DNA from: Chionis minor
Lineage: Eukaryota > Chordata > Aves > Charadriiformes > Chionididae
Assembly (NCBI GenBank): GCA_013398295.1
Contig: VZSF01009132.1
Location: forward strand, 70,356 to 134,355
Reading direction: 5' to 3'
DNA: 64,000 bases
The notes beneath the pieces are model-generated. The model was given only the letters and a program-made list of their open reading frames with translations. It did not search any database and was not told the origin of the DNA. The position numbers and the translations under genes were made by a program. Positions 1 through 13,512 of the stretch are shown in pieces. Positions within the stretch are counted from its first letter, which is position 1; each line of letters begins with the position of its first letter.

Positions 1-3000
1 CAGAAAGTTTTAGTCATTCTTTTTGGGGGTAGACAAGGGGTATAGTTAGCAGGTGACTGAAGTTTTTGGCAGGCCCACTGGTATTAACGGTTCCCAAAAA
101 AGTAGGCTTGAGTTTACCGGGGGGACATTCCAGTAAGTGTATGATATAGAGTTTCTCTGAACATTTGCTAGACCATTTGCTTTGGATTTCTCAGTGTTTG
201 TTATGCCAGGTTGCTGGGTACTCTAAAAGTGCAAAGCTGCGCAGGGGTAGAACGCAATTACACTTGTAATCTGCCTGTGCATCGGCAGAGGTGATGTGGA
301 CTGTTTGGTTATTCCATGGGATTTTGTGTATCTCATTTCAGAGGCGAATGCGGTGGTTCCCTCATGATTCTCTTGGTGCCAAAGGCTTATGGCACAGTGA
401 AGCCCTTTAGATGCTTCTTCACTCTTGAGCAGACTTGAAAGGGAATTTTGTATTTGTGACAGCAAAGACTAGCCATGCTGCCTAAGGATACATAAGCATA
501 GAAAAATCCTTGCCTCCAATTAGTTTTGCCAATGTACTTCACAAATGTATCTTTGGTCCTTAGACTTCTGAGTTAAAGTTTCGTCTTACAGTACAACCTG
601 CACTGGTTTTGTACTGGATACAAAACTGTATATATTCAAGACAGGCATATACAAGCTTGAGTTTTCATTTGGGACTTAATAAGCCTTCAAAAAACCCTAA
701 GTAAATAGCATAAGAAATGTTCAGAGGGGCTCTTTTGTATAGATACTGGCATGTCTCTCAGGGCAAAGGATTTTAACTACTCCTGTTATTCAGAGAGGAA
801 TTGTATGTGAACAGGCCCATAAAGAGGAAAACATTGGCTGAAATTCACAATGAGACTTTGTGAACAGGATTTTGATCAGATCTTGTTTCATTTACCTTCT
901 GAATGCAACCTTGTTTCCACTGTAATATCATTGAGCCGTGACAATGTGAGCTTCAGTTCTTGTTGTGGCTGCGCTAAGAGCTTGGAACCACCAGATGCTG
1001 AGAAGAGCTGATTTTCTTTTCCTATTTGTCTTTTAAGACTTTTTTGGAAGACTTAAATGTAATTTCTATGTAAGAAGGAACAAGATGACAGAGTTATTGA
1101 TCAGAGTGAATCCAACAAGCTGAAAATAAAATATTTGTGATCTTTAAGAAATTCCATAATTATACACCAGAGACTCCCTGGGTACCTTTTCTTCTAAAAC
1201 CACTATATATAACTTACTGAAGGGGTCGGTGTAAATAGGGCCTTTTGTGGATTCTGAGAGTACTGGACAGTACATCTGTACAATTTTGCTTGGTTTAGAT
1301 GCTAGAATTTGAACTAAATGGAGATACTTCAAATATAAGGTCGACTCTTCCATTGGGTTACATTCCTACCATGGGAGAGTCTCGTCTAGTGGCCACCCTT
1401 CAAAAGAATGTCTTACCAGTAGTTCATCTGTAAATTTAAATTGATGACAAGTAGTCTTCTTGTGACTTAGTCTTTGGATTATCAAAATAGTGTCTTTTCT
1501 CATGTACTTTTTGTACCTCGGATCTCTAGACTTGTATCTTCTAATCAAAACAAATAATAAGCCAGCCTTTACAAAGTCTCTAGCACTAATGTTGGTGGTC
1601 TCTGCAGTCCTAAATTAGGAATTGCTGAGATCCTGATGCTTATTGCTGCTTTTTCTTTGGAACTTCTGTTAGTGTGATTTTTGAAATGCAGATATGTGTT
1701 GTTCCCTAATACTTTGTAATATAATTTTTATTTCTTTGGTCCCTTACTCTTTTCCTCTGTGTCAAGTATCAGTACCCAAATAGCTTCCCTACGCTGTTCA
1801 CAATGATTATATAGATCAAAATCTTTGCACTAAGTCTCTTTGCGTTTTCCTCCTGTTGCATATTGTGCCTGTTCCACAGAGAATGCAGTCAGGCAGTTCA
1901 GATAGTCCAACAGGCCATTACAATTCTTCAGAAAAAAAGAGTTCATATTATAATTACTTTTTAGTCTCAGTGTTTGCTAAGTAGAAGGCCTTATTTGAGC
2001 AGATGCTTCTATATAATTAGTGTCAGATTATCAAAACCACCTTTGTTGTTGTTCAGCCCTCTCCTTGTCTTTTTTTTTAAGGCTAGGTGGAGTCCAAGTG
2101 AACCTTCCCAAAGAGTTGCTGACCTGTAAAGGTGTTGGCTCTGACTAATACTCTGCAAACAGACTAATTCAGGAGAACCATTGCTAGCCAAGCCTAGGTT
2201 TGCTTTGTTTGCTGTTGCATAAAGACCAGGTAGCAGAGGGCATTGTATTCCTGCAGGACAACCCTAAAAGGAATGGAAACTGCCATGTTCCTCTGAGTTG
2301 TTGGGGATTATCCAAAGGAGTATCCAACATTGTGGTCACTGAAAAATGCTGACAGCTAACCTGTTCAACTCATTCCCTTTGTGTATCAAGCAGATCAAGC
2401 TGTAATAGTTTGTTACAGTATAATAGTGTCATTCTTTATCTTGAATTCTATCTAAGCTGATGTGGAACAGAAGCTTGAGACATTTCGCTCTCAAATATGA
2501 GGTTCTAAACAGCTTGAGCAGTTCTGAAAATAGCAGCAGGTGCTGATGTGTATCTCTTGGCACCTTTATCCCTCTGAAAACCTGGCCTTCTGCATCCAGT
2601 CCTGCTCTCATTCTAACCCCCAAGAAGTGCTTAAGACTGATTCAGATCATCTTCATGAGTTGATTTAGTGGTGTGCATCCATTCAACATTGGTTATCAAG
2701 TTAATAGCGTTGTCTTACTGTTAGCACGCCCAGAGGTTTAAGGATAGGAGCACTAAATAATGTCACAGAATATGTATAGGCATCTGTGTGTAGGGATCTG
2801 TATGGAAGAGCACAGCAGCACCAGTGAAGGTTGCTGTCGTATCTGCCCTACTTTTCATCAGTTATGTTTACTTTTTCTCATGCCACCATGAAACGTGTCA
2901 GATGTTAATTAGGCTATCGGAAGATCTATGGTTAGCAGGGAAGTTGTTTTTTAACTGTTCCATTTGCTTAAACGGGGAAAAAAGGGCAGGGAAAAATAGA

Positions 3001-5814
3001 GCATTTCAGTGAAGTAGATGTGTGCACAAAACTCTGAAATCTTTTAATGAAAAAGTACTTTCCAAGAGTCAAATATACACCAATTCCTCTTCTGTGCTGT
3101 ATAGTCGTCGTTTCCCAGAGGACATACCCGGCTTGCTCTTAATCAGTCTTAATATCAATCTCGGGAGCAATGCTGGAGCAGGGTGAAAGTGATCTGCCAA
3201 GTCCCCTGGGCTTTCAGTTAGGCTTTGAGCTCTTAGTGGCTTAGCCACTTTTGGAAAATGGATTTTAAGTACCAAGTTAATTATGTTCTTGAAAACTTTA
3301 CTTTGCATTCGCAAAAGTCTGAAAATACATCTAGGGTCCCTGTAACAGGTACTTCTTTATCATAGGGAATCAACAGAGAATGCAACAGCTCCAAGCTAAT
3401 ACCATCTTTTCTGATTTGGCTGTGACTAAATTCAGATCAACGATGTCATGAAGTCACATATTGATGCCTTGTGTTAAGTTGTTCATTGTGTTGCTGAAAA
3501 TCACCTAAGTGGTACTTGGGTACTGGAGTAATTTTGAAAATGGCACATAAAAGCTTCTATTACCTGCCTTGTAACACCAGCTTGTAAATCTGTTGTGGAA
3601 GTCTGACTGTTCAGTTCAATGTCTAGTGCTGTTCTAGATGTCTCCAGACATGCCAGTTGCTCTCTATCTGCCTCTCAAGCAGAGGACAGGTCTCCCATAG
3701 GTACTGTTAAATCTTTCAGCTCAGTGAAGGTATTTTAGATATACCTAAAGGGCGTCAGAAATAGCATTAGACATCTGTATTTTGGCTTCCTACACTAGAT
3801 GTCATAAACCAGGTGGGATTAAGGTACAGCCGTGACCCAGAGTTGTTTTGCATAAGAAACTGCAATTTGGCTAAAAATAGTAATACGACCTTACAGAGGC
3901 AAGACTGAGCACGTATGAGTACATGGCTGCATTACCTGCCTCTTGCTGTGTGTTACCAACGCTGCTGTGGATCTTCAGGAAGATCTTGGCAAAGCCTGAG
4001 GAAGTGCAGTTATTCCGAGTCCAGGATCTACCAGAGTCACAGCCAGAGGATAAGCTAAAAAGCAAAACTGATAAGAACCTATCTCAGCTAGAGCATATGT
4101 AATAGAGCACAGTAAAATTGTATGTGAGATTTAATAAGTATTTTTATTTGCTGTACAAGCATGGACTGTTAATAGTATTCGCCTTACTTAGCTGTTCTGT
4201 TAAATGCATGCAGCCCACTTGATTTATACTAACAATTCCCTCAAGGTATTGCAGGAATCACTTTTCTATCTGAGGCTTGGGAGTTCTGTTCAGATGGCAA
4301 AAATTAAGGTATCTTAGCACGTGGGAGCAGAATTCCAGAAGAATTGGAATAGAAGAATGGAAGAATTGGTCTTCTGTTGTCAGAGAGGCTAGGAGTTAGA
4401 CCATAATTTCTTGTTGCTGTCTCTTTTGGTTTGCTATCCCTTTTTGAGATGGGAGGGATGGCAAAGAGACACAAGACACTGAAATAGCTGGTCTGTTGCA
4501 AATGCAGGCGCTAGAATGAGAGAGATGAGACAATCCTCCTAGAGCAGCAGATAATCACGAGAGTACAAACTTGTCTGCAGGCAACAGTTTGCCTTTTTGA
4601 AACGTATGACTTTAACGTTGCAGAGTGCAATGAATAGCTTTCTTTTATTTCTTGTTATTCTGCCCTTGCAATTCAAATAAGGTATCCATTGTTTAAAAAC
4701 ATCACACCCAAGATGCATCTGTCGTCATGTTTTAGTCTTACATGACTGAAATGCTTTCTGAAATGAATCAGTGATCAGCATGCTTAAATTACAGAGATGA
4801 ACTCTACATGCAGGAGACTTCATGCCTACTTAAACTATGGAAGAATGAATTACTGACATGGATTTTTAAATATGTTTAAGAAAACGTGTTGTTATTGTTT
4901 TTAGCGTAAGACTTGACAGGATTAAATTTAGGAAGAAAGTATAAAATGGAACGTTCCTTGTTAATTTGGTCCCTGGAACAGCAGAAGCCCATGGCATTAA
5001 CCTTTGGGTTATTAATATGTTGATGGAGGGAAGGATTAAAAAAAGGGCAGGTTGTGGGACACAGATGACACAAAGGCCAGAGGCAAATAATCTTGCATTG
5101 ACTCCAGTTCCAGAAAATAGATTCAAGGCAGAAATTAGAACACTTCCAAAGGTGATTCTGTGGTCAAATGAAGTAATTTCCCAACTGAGATTCTTCCTCT
5201 GCTCTGGGATTGGAGAAGCCAGTATTTTAACTGTTAATTGTACTCGAGTCAAATAAAATAAATGTAACTTCAAGACTAGTACTTTCCTGTGAAGACAGTG
5301 ATAATGTGCTATCTCAGAGCACGTGGAGTGTGAAGGCAGATAAACTTACTGAATCTTCATCCTAAAATGTCATGTGTGTCCCCCTGTGACTGTGGTAAAA
5401 TGTTTACCACCTACTTGCCCTTACCCTGGTTGTACTGTAATTACATCAGCCGTACTGCATGGACTTCGCTTCTGAACAGCAGCCCTACGTGTTCCACCTT
5501 GGGGGACTGGGAAATGGTTTTCTCTGTTCCAGAGTCCATTCCCCTCTGGTTGTGGATGCCCCTATGGAAGCTGATGTAGCAGGTGTTGAGAGCTTAGATC
5601 AAAAATAGATCATTATGTGGAAAAACTGAAGAGTAATCCTGATCCTTCCTTCAGTGAAAAACAGGTAGCTGTGTTGAAAATGGGATTAAAATGGCTAAAG
5701 AACATAATAAGGGGTCAACTTTTATCTCATTAAAGTCCCACTTTGTTTCTGACACCAGCGGAAAGTCAGGGAGTATTCCCTGGCAGAAAGTGGTGCGAAC
5801 AATGAAGCTGCACA

Positions 5815-5985
5815 GCAGGCTGCCAGCCAGGAGCTCCGGGGTCCTAATCCTTACTGACTCGCTGTGACCTTGGGTGAGGCATTTCATTTCTCTCTGCCTC
5901 CCTGTCCTGTAACCTAGAGTTAACAATTATGTTTCAGAGGGTTTAATTTAAGTTAAATAGCTGTTCATTTTAAAGCATTTTGAAA
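5815..5985 (+). repeat. MIR-like SINE relic
   Basis: The order of landmarks is that of a MIR element. There is a GGAGCTC/GGGTCCTAATCC start and then TGTGACCTTGGGTGAGGCATTT, matching the MIR core 'TGTGACCTTGGGCAAGTCA'. A CTCTCTGCCTC run follows, and then a tail with GGGTTTAATTTAAGTTAAAT and TTTAAAGCATTTTGAAA, matching the MIR 'GTAAAGCGCTTTGA' tail. It is strongly diverged, as expected for a pre-amniote-radiation SINE. Inference is from the recalled consensus; boundaries are approximate. Confidence 0.72.
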
Positions 5986-8420
5986 ATTATAAGCTCTCTA
6001 TATATGTTAAGCTTTAATCCCTCACACCTGAATGGTATGGCTGATACTGAAAATGCAGGAGTTCTTACTGGGCGTGAAGGCAAGGAATATGGTGATGAGG
6101 TGACTTCATTCTGAGCAAAACAGGGTTTTAGGCAACAATTCTCAGTGGAGTCATTCAAGAGTAATTCCCAGTCCCTCTGAAGTGGGGGAACGCAAGCTGA
6201 GAGCCCATTAGAAGGAATGTGAGACTGGGAGAATGGGAGGTTAGGTGTGGTGCCAAGGGAATGAGAAATACCCTGTTGGTCAGAGGTAGCCTGAGCTTGG
6301 ATACACGGAATGGCGGAAAAAGAGGTTGGGAAACGAAGTTGTGCTTGCAGTTGGCAAGAGAATAAGAAGGTAAGCTAACAGATTGGGCAGGGTGGATGAA
6401 CAGTGATAACAGGAATGAGGTGCCATAGTACCATTTTGACCAAACAGGAGGGTATTTAACTGTTTGGGGTTTTTTCCCAGGTGTCTCCTTTGAGATGCAG
6501 GGCTGATTGTTTTTCTGTTCCCTGCTCAAAGCAAGCAGCACTCTTTAGGAATTGAAGTTCTGTGTGATTCCAGACACTTTAAGCAGCAGCATAAATCAAC
6601 CCTCGTTTGGGTTCTGCAGCTTGGCAGGCACATGTCTGCCTGGAGTCTCCCATAGACCATAACCGGAGTGGAGTGCGGAGCTAATCGGGTCACCAGGGTG
6701 ACTGGTACAGCCCTAAATGCAGATCCTGCATAGTGGGTGCCTGGGGCTGTGGGGCTGGCAGTTCCATTTATAACTGCTGCACTGCTCAATTTCAAGGTCA
6801 TTCAGAGGGGCAGTCACCCATAAAATAGACTTTAAAGTAGTGTTTATACTTGCTTTGGTGCTTTGTAATCAACATAGGTATGCATTCAGAAGGATTTCTT
6901 TTCTGGGCTCTGTGGGGCTCTTGTGTTTTGCATGGCACTGTTGGGGAGGTGGAGAGAGGAAAATACATAAACACTTTTACGTCATGAAAAAAACAGGTTG
7001 GTTAATGGTTATTGATGGATAGCAAATACTTTGTGATTTATGACAGAAGAAGCCAGCAGAGCATGGAGTCTTACAAAACACATGGGACAGGTTGAATAAG
7101 CTCGGAGCCTGTGCTGGTTGGCAAGCTGGTGAAGTACAGATAATCCCAGTTAAATATCCTTAATTGTTATCCTTCTGTATATGTCTTCCATTGCTCAGGA
7201 TCATGTTGCAGTTGTCATCTGGTGGCTATTAGAAGCACATTGGCATTCCTACCAGAAGTCCTGCATTCCTCTTAGAAAAAGGTGGTTTTCTCAGTGCCGT
7301 GCAATTTCTACCAGTGTGTAGTAGCATCATGATTTCTTGTAGCACATATAATACTGCCCCGTCAGCACTACCCACTACTTCTATAACGCTCCCCAGTCAC
7401 GTGCTGGCCAGATGACAGTCATGTCATTGCACTGGGCATTGGAAAAAGATGAGGAAGGAGAGGGGAAGAGTTGTTCCACACGTTTGCTTTGTCACAAAAT
7501 TTTATTATAACAGCAGAAAACCCCTTCAGATTGAATAAAAGTCCAGGACATAACAGAAGGCTTTAAAGCCACCCCTTAGGCTCTGTCAAAGAGCATCTGT
7601 GGGCATTTGTAATGTCTCTCTTACATCTTAACTCTGTAGGGTGATTCTGGCTTGTTTGAGTACTACTTCTCTAGTCTGGACACTTGTCCTACTGTACGTT
7701 CAAGAGATGCTCTCAAACAACGCCTTGTGCTCTCTCGTCTGGACACCTGGGGTTCACCCCACATGAACCTTTGCTCTGAGCAAGAAGAAGCTGTGCTGAG
7801 CTGGTGTTTCTCTGCTGGAAGTGATGCATCATGTCACCGTCCATTCAATTTTCCTCTTGTCCTTCCTCTTATGATGTTAGCTGCATCGACACTAGAAGCT
7901 TGGCTCGTCTGCCGGGCTCAGTGCAAATGTGGCTTACGAGTGCCAGACCTTGGCAGTTGGGAGCCCTTCGGTTAAGGAGCAGAATGAGCAGTGAGCTGGG
8001 GGCCTTCGGCTCTGACAAGTGCAACGAGTTCTCGGGTCTGGAGTTGCACCAACAGCCATTTGAGTTGCAGTGGAAAAAACTCCCCATCGCTGCTTGCATT
8101 GTGCTTTTCACTGGGGAGCCTGGAGCTGCCTTGCTATGTTGGCGTCTCCAGCTGTAGATGACTAAATGAAGCTGTGTGGGCTGCTGGCTGTCCGGCCAGG
8201 CTGTCCCTGCTATCTCTTCCCATAAACACTGGAGCCTTTGTCTCTGGCCTTATCGTGCCCCTGCCATCACAGAGCCCTTTCTGTGCTCTCCTCCCGGCAC
8301 AGCGCCTCTCTGTTCAGGGGTCTTTTCTTCAGCTGCTCTTTGTCTCGGGTGTTTATTGTGCCTGCCGCAGAGTGTGTGTGTTTGGGGGAGAGGAGGAGGG
8401 GCTCCTGTTTGTGTGGGGTT

Positions 8421-8426
8421 TATAAA
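8421..8426 (+). promoter_or_regulatory. TATAAA in a G-rich setting, possible internal promoter
   Basis: A TATAAA lies in GGGGTTTATAAACC, just downstream of a purine-rich stretch (8385-8403), within a locally GC-richer zone 1.4 kb before the large coding exon. Internal promoters feeding shorter isoforms are common in long genes of this kind, but nothing here proves transcription. A chance TATA box is quite possible. Confidence 0.2.
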
Positions 8427-9833
8427 CCTAGAGCATTCTTCAAAAGAGATGCTGAGCAAACTGGGTGGTGTTAATATTAACCCTTCGCTGCCCTGCATTA
8501 CTGCCAGTGCCTGACTGCACCGAGATTTCCTCTGTGAAAAATGCGGTGGGAGGGTTATGAAGTTGCTTGCTGCGTAAGGCAGAGTCTGCTCCCTCTTTGG
8601 TCTTGACTGCCCTTTGATTTTCTGTGAACATGGCGCATGTGTATCAGCAAAGAGAGCCTCCCAAACGTGGAGAGATGTGATTGATTCTAGATTTCCCCCA
8701 AGATCCCTTTTGGAACTTGTTTTTACTGCAAACACTGGCTCGCTAGTCTCTTTTTTTTTTTGCGTAACTGGCCTGTGCATCCTGTTTATGTGGCTACATC
8801 AGATGATAGCTCTTCATTGTACTATAACTCAAAACTTTATGGCTTGGTACTTTAGGACTTTTCCTTCTGAGTAGGGTCATGAAAACAGGAATTTCTTATA
8901 TTCATAGTGTTACCTCTTGCAGTGGCATGTAATACCTCCCCTTTGAACCAGGTGCTTTTTTAAACTAGCTTGTTAATGCATTTACGGTTAGGGTGGCTCT
9001 TACTGTTTCTTCAGTACAAGTGGTCTCATTTTCCAAAACAAAGCTTTGACAGATGAAGATTAGCAACTTGGAAACTTTATTTCTCTTGTAATCACATAAT
9101 GCTTTACCATTAAGTTGGTTGGACACCCCAACCCCCTGCCCAAAAAACCCACCAATACCTAACACAAAAGCACCCAGACAGAATAGTGTCAACTTGCTAA
9201 CCTCCTTTTGCTCTTCCTTCATAAGAGGATGGGAATTTAAAATGTGAAAAATCTCATCCATTTCTACAAGAAGCTGCAGCAACACAATTGTCTAGTGTTA
9301 GAAGTGTCAAGGGACCATCTCGTATTTCACTGAATCTGCAGTCAGTGTGTTTCACACACCTTTTTTATGATAATCTGCACAAATGGAGTGTAATGCAAAT
9401 ACATTTGTTTCATGTGTGATAAAAATACATTTTTTCCAAAACCAGTATCTTTTCTTAAGTTACTGAACTTTCCCCCAGAAATTAATAGGGTTAAATTCAA
9501 CATTTCACAGAGTAAGATAAAGATTTTTTTTATTTTCAAATAATTAATATCTTGGTATTAGGCATTGCAGTTTGTGTATTGCAGCATGTACATATTCTAT
9601 TATTACACTGGGAAAAACTTCAGCAGACTGTGTTCCTTTGTGGGGGGTAGGAGAGGAAGAAATGCAAAATAATACAAGCCTTTGTGAAACATGAATCCAC
9701 ACTCAGTCATGACTAAACCTATTCAAACACTCAGGTATTTTTTTCAAAGCCTGCTCTAGGCTCTAGCAGTGTTGTCCTGTGACTTGTTTTCTTCATGAAC
9801 TCACTCAGTTTGCCTCACCTCTCCCTCTTCAAG

Positions 9834-11401
9834 GAACAGTTTCAGCTGCAAAGCGCACAGGGATTCCAGCACCCCGGGAAATATCGTCATCTGTATCCAG
9901 AGAGAGAGCCATATTGCGTGGTCAAGCCAACACTAGGAAAACACAACCCAGCCCCACCTCTTCTGGTACACCGACTCCTACCAAACACGTGCGCCCCACT
10001 AGCAAGTCCAAGCAAGAGAATGAAGCTGGTGACAAGGCTGTTCTGGAATCTCAGGTTAAAGAGCTCCTGGCAGAAGCAAAGACAAAAGATTCTGAAATTA
10101 CCAAACTCCGTTGTGAATTGAAGAAATGCAAAGAGAAAGGGTCACTTAATGCTGAAGGAATGGGTGCTTCCAACCAAAACTTAGAAACAGTATCACCTGT
10201 TGACACAGATCCATTAATACGGACCCTTCAGGAAAAAAACAGAACTTTTCAAAAAGAGCTTGCAAGCTTGGGAGAAGAAAATCGTGTTTTGAAAGAGAAA
10301 TTGCTTTATCTAGAGAACTCTCCTCTCTCAGACACAACGACAAGTAGTGGAGGTGACAGCAGCCTCCCAACCCCAACTACCCAAGAATCCAGTTTTGGAA
10401 GCCCATCAAAAAATGTGTCGAGAGGTGAAATGGATGAGCACAGGCAGCGTGTGAATGGGGGTGCGCTGCGCAATTCGGGTTCTTCCAGCAGTGATGTAAC
10501 TAAAGCTTCCTTGTCACCCGATGCATCTGATTTTGAGCATATAGCGGATGTACCTTCCAGGCCAACATCCTCCAACAGCAACCACTTCAAAGGTTCCAAA
10601 TGCTCCACTACAGGAAGTTCTCCAAACAATATTAGCGACCTATCTGTTGCATCTCTTACAGAGAGAATACAAAAAATGGAAGAGAATCACCACAGCACAG
10701 CAGAAGAATTACAGGCCACTTTGCAGGAGCTGTCAGATCAACAGCAAATGGTGCAAGAGCTGACCACAGAAAATGAGAAGCTAGTGGAAGAGAAAGCTCT
10801 CCTGGAGACTTCCTTTCGTCAACATAGAGATAGAGCAGAACAGCTGAGCCAAGAAAATGAGAAGCTAATGACTCTCCTCCAAGAGCGATCCAAGAACGAA
10901 GAAAGCAGAGCTCAGGAGGGGAAGGTCCTTGAACTGGAACAGAAATGCGCAGAAGTTCTTGAAAAAGCACAATTTGAAAGAGAGAAATTGCTCAACATTC
11001 AGCAACAGTTAACCAGCAGCCTACGAAGCTTAGAAAGGGAGCATCAAGATGCCCAGCAGGTGATTAAAAGCCTGAGAGAAGAAAATGAGAAACTGCTTAA
11101 ACTCCTAGAAGTGGAACAGCAGAGCAACAGCACGGTGACAAAAACTCTGGAGGACTGTAAAATTGCCTTAGAAGGTCTAAAAATTGAGAATGGCTCTCTC
11201 AAAACTCAGTTAGAGAGTGAGAAACAAAAGGCTGCTGAAATCAACGCGATGGGGTGTACTACTGACAACTCGGAGGTGCAAGAGATGCTCAAAGTAGCCC
11301 ATGCAGAAAAGGATCAGTTGGAAGCATCTTGCACTGAGCTTAAACAAGAGCTGCTGAAGGCAAACAGTGAACTGAAGCACATTCAGGGTCTGCTAGCTAA
11401 G
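9834..11401 (+). CDS. SPECC1: SPECC1 exon A (large coiled-coil exon)
   Basis: This 1,568-nt exon encodes residues 1-523. It begins with the last two bases of a glycine codon (phase 1) and ends in frame at AAG|GTAAAG. Residues 6-15 read [10 protein letters not shown], a cytospin-B signature. A Thr/Ser-Pro cluster sits at about 39-51, heptad-rich coils at about 67-102 and 127-162, a Ser-rich linker at 163-272, and a long coiled coil from about 273 onward with the conserved [20 protein letters not shown] block. The start is set at 9834 because the pyrimidine tract ends in AAG at 9831-9833. AGs at 9839 and 9845 are alternatives that would drop 6 or 12 nt and keep the frame. The open frame extends upstream to about 9779, but that part is intron and unlike the family. 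Confidence 0.95.
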
Positions 11402-13304
11402 GTAAAGCAGTAACAGCTGTAAAATATAACGGTTGTTTATCTGGCCTTTCATAAATAAGTAATTGTTGGTCTTCAGATTGTTATTGAGCTGTAAGTTATA
11501 AGTTTCCAGGATTTAAATTGCACAAATTAATTTTGAATGAAAGTTGAGGTCATATAATATTGTCTTTGTTTCTGCTGCTATATGCATATTTTCCCAGGAA
11601 TAGCTGTTAGCACAGCTGAGTTTATAAATTCAAAACTAATTTCCCCTAGTAGTTTCTGCAGAATTTACTATTTTAATAAAGAGAATGGTGTTTATCAAAA
11701 CCGGAGCAAAGGACAGGTCAGTAAAAAAATTTACTTTGATAGTATGTGAACAAATATTAGTGAAAATCACTTGATAATCCAGATGGACAGAAGGACGTAA
11801 GTAGTTAGCAGCAAATATTAAATTCTGAAAAAATAATCATGATTAATTGTTAGTGAACTGTAGATGTCATTGGTCTTGAGAGCACATGAGGTAATGCTCA
11901 GAGAAGCTGATATTTACAATACTAAAGTAAATGACTTAGCAGCATGACTAATGATGCACGGTCAAGCTCCAGATGAGATTTAGTTTCAGAAAACTGAAAT
12001 ATGTTTCCAAAACTGAGAATTATTCTGTTTTCGTAAAGAAAAAAAGAAAAAACTTGATTTACTTAAAAACAAATTTTCTGTGTATCGTATGGTAGTTTGT
12101 AGCTTTGGTCCAAGCAAGCTTGTAGTTACTGTTCCCATTTTCTGTGTGATCCTGAAGATGTGATGATCTTCTGATGCTCAGAAGAGAGCTGCAACGTGAG
12201 GCGTCGTAGAAGATGCGTTAATAAAGCACAAGCCAGTGATTATGTCCCAGCGCTGCAGAGAGAGTGATAGTGTGCACAGCCTTTCCTGTATGAGGAAGGG
12301 GTCATGAGAAGAACAGTAAAATTGGCTAGTTGCAGAGGAAGAGAGCATTGCCAAAAAGCACCTCCATGATTTGAATGATTTGGAAAATCCAGATGTCCTT
12401 TCAACTTAAAGAGGTGACCACAGCAAATGGAGTTAGTAGAGGAAGCTCCCAAGTGCTTACTGGGGCTGCAGTTTGTAAAGAATAAATGAAAAACTGCTGA
12501 GTGCTCACTCTGTACCAAACTTTTATTGCTTGGTTTGGAAACCACAGATTTCCTCCTTTTTACTCTTCCTTTCCCTCAAATTAAGCTGTTTTGAATCATT
12601 GGCTATTTATGACACCCAAACAAGACCACAGGCTTCTGTAAGGCTGCCCTTCAGTCAGGCTGTGCCAGTGCTGCTCACTGAATTGGCAGCCTAAATCTTG
12701 CTTTTCCATAGCTTGTTTGTGCTCGGAGATCTCCCCCCAAACCTGGAAGCATTGATCTGTGGGCCTGAGCCAATAAACCGAAGTGCAGCAGATTCCCTCT
12801 TCAGTGCTTCCAGATGTCCTATATCCAGAAATACACTTATCTGCTGGAACTAGCTCTACTACGTATATTTTCACAATCCATTAAAAATGCACATGGTAAA
12901 AGCAGCAAAATTGTTAACATGGATGCAGTGATTGTCGCCTTGCCCCTAAGGCAGTGATATCACTCTCATAATGTGATACATGAATAAATGTGGAGCTTTT
13001 GACGAATATAACTCCTCTCTGCTCATTACCTGCAGAGATTGGTTTGGAATTATGGTCATCATATAGAAAATTTAACTTCCTTTACAGCATTTTGTTTTAT
13101 TATCTTTATTACCGCGAAAGAAAACTGACATTATAGCTCATCTGTGTTTTCTGAAACTGCCTTGTTCACGCTGAAACCCAGTTTATACAATGCTTAGAAC
13201 CGAGGTTCAATTCTTAAGTCCCTGAAGTACCCAGTAAAATCTCTAACGAGTGATATCTTTTAAGAAATAAAGATGAACTTGCAGCTTTCTTTCCTCCCTT
13301 CCAG
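11402..13304 (+). other. SPECC1 intron after exon A
   Basis: This intron has donor GTAAAG and acceptor TTCCTCCCTTCCAG. If it is not spliced, translation adds only V-K-Q before TAA at 11411-11413. An AATAAA lies at 11675-11680. No other gene or clear repeat is seen. Confidence 0.85.
11675..11680 (+). terminator. Possible intronic poly(A) signal (AATAAA)
   Basis: This is a canonical hexamer 262 nt after the in-frame stop that follows exon A, with a T/G-bearing stretch (GGTGTTTATC) just downstream. It could end a short, coil-only SPECC1 transcript. AATAAA is frequent by chance in AT-rich introns, so support is weak. Confidence 0.25.
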
Positions 13305-13512
13305 GCTGAGAATGAGTGTGGTCAGCTGAAGGAGGTGTGTGACCGGCAGGCTGAGCAGCTGAGCAGAACCAGCCAGAAGCTGCAGGAAAAAACATCAGAG
13401 AATGAAGCAGATATAAAGAACCTGAAAGAGACCATTTTTGAGTTGGAGGACCAGGTGGAACAACATCGTGCTATAAAACTTCACAATAACCAGCTAATCA
13501 GTGACCTAGAAA
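13305..13512 (+). CDS. SPECC1: SPECC1 exon B (coiled coil)
   Basis: This 208-nt exon encodes residues 524-592 plus the first base of serine 593. It starts in phase 0 after a strong CCTCCCTTCCAG acceptor and ends at GAAA|GTAGGT. The product continues the coiled coil ([20 protein letters not shown]) and contains the conserved cytospin block [15 protein letters not shown] followed by [12 protein letters not shown], shared with SPECC1L. Reading on past the donor gives SRWS and a stop, which confirms that the exon ends here. Confidence 0.95.

Larger units (their letters stand above)
1..9833 (+). other. Upstream SPECC1 intron (3' part), no coding exon recognised
   Basis: This stretch precedes the first recognisable exon. 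I looked for the N-terminal part of cytospin-B (a basic Ser-rich segment with an ESRLSRLKR-like motif) and did not find it, so at least one coding exon lies left of the window. The open frames here are short, lie on both strands and look like no family. The stretch holds one clear MIR-like relic (5815-5985) and a GC-richer zone at about 7650-8700 with a TATAAA at 8421-8426. The acceptor at its end is a pyrimidine tract followed by AAG at 9831-9833. Confidence 0.7.

Noticed and set aside
4866..5273. 135-codon open frame on the minus strand
   Set aside because: No family resemblance, no splice or promoter context; an open frame also exists on the opposite strand over the same bases. Chance frame in intron.
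8250..8780. 176-codon open frame on the minus strand
   Set aside because: Low-complexity composition and no recognisable domain; it overlaps several equally open forward frames in a GC-richer patch with few stops.
9779..9833. In-frame extension upstream of exon A
   Set aside because: Starts at GTG, crosses a good acceptor (pyrimidine tract plus AAG) and is unlike the family; it is intron.
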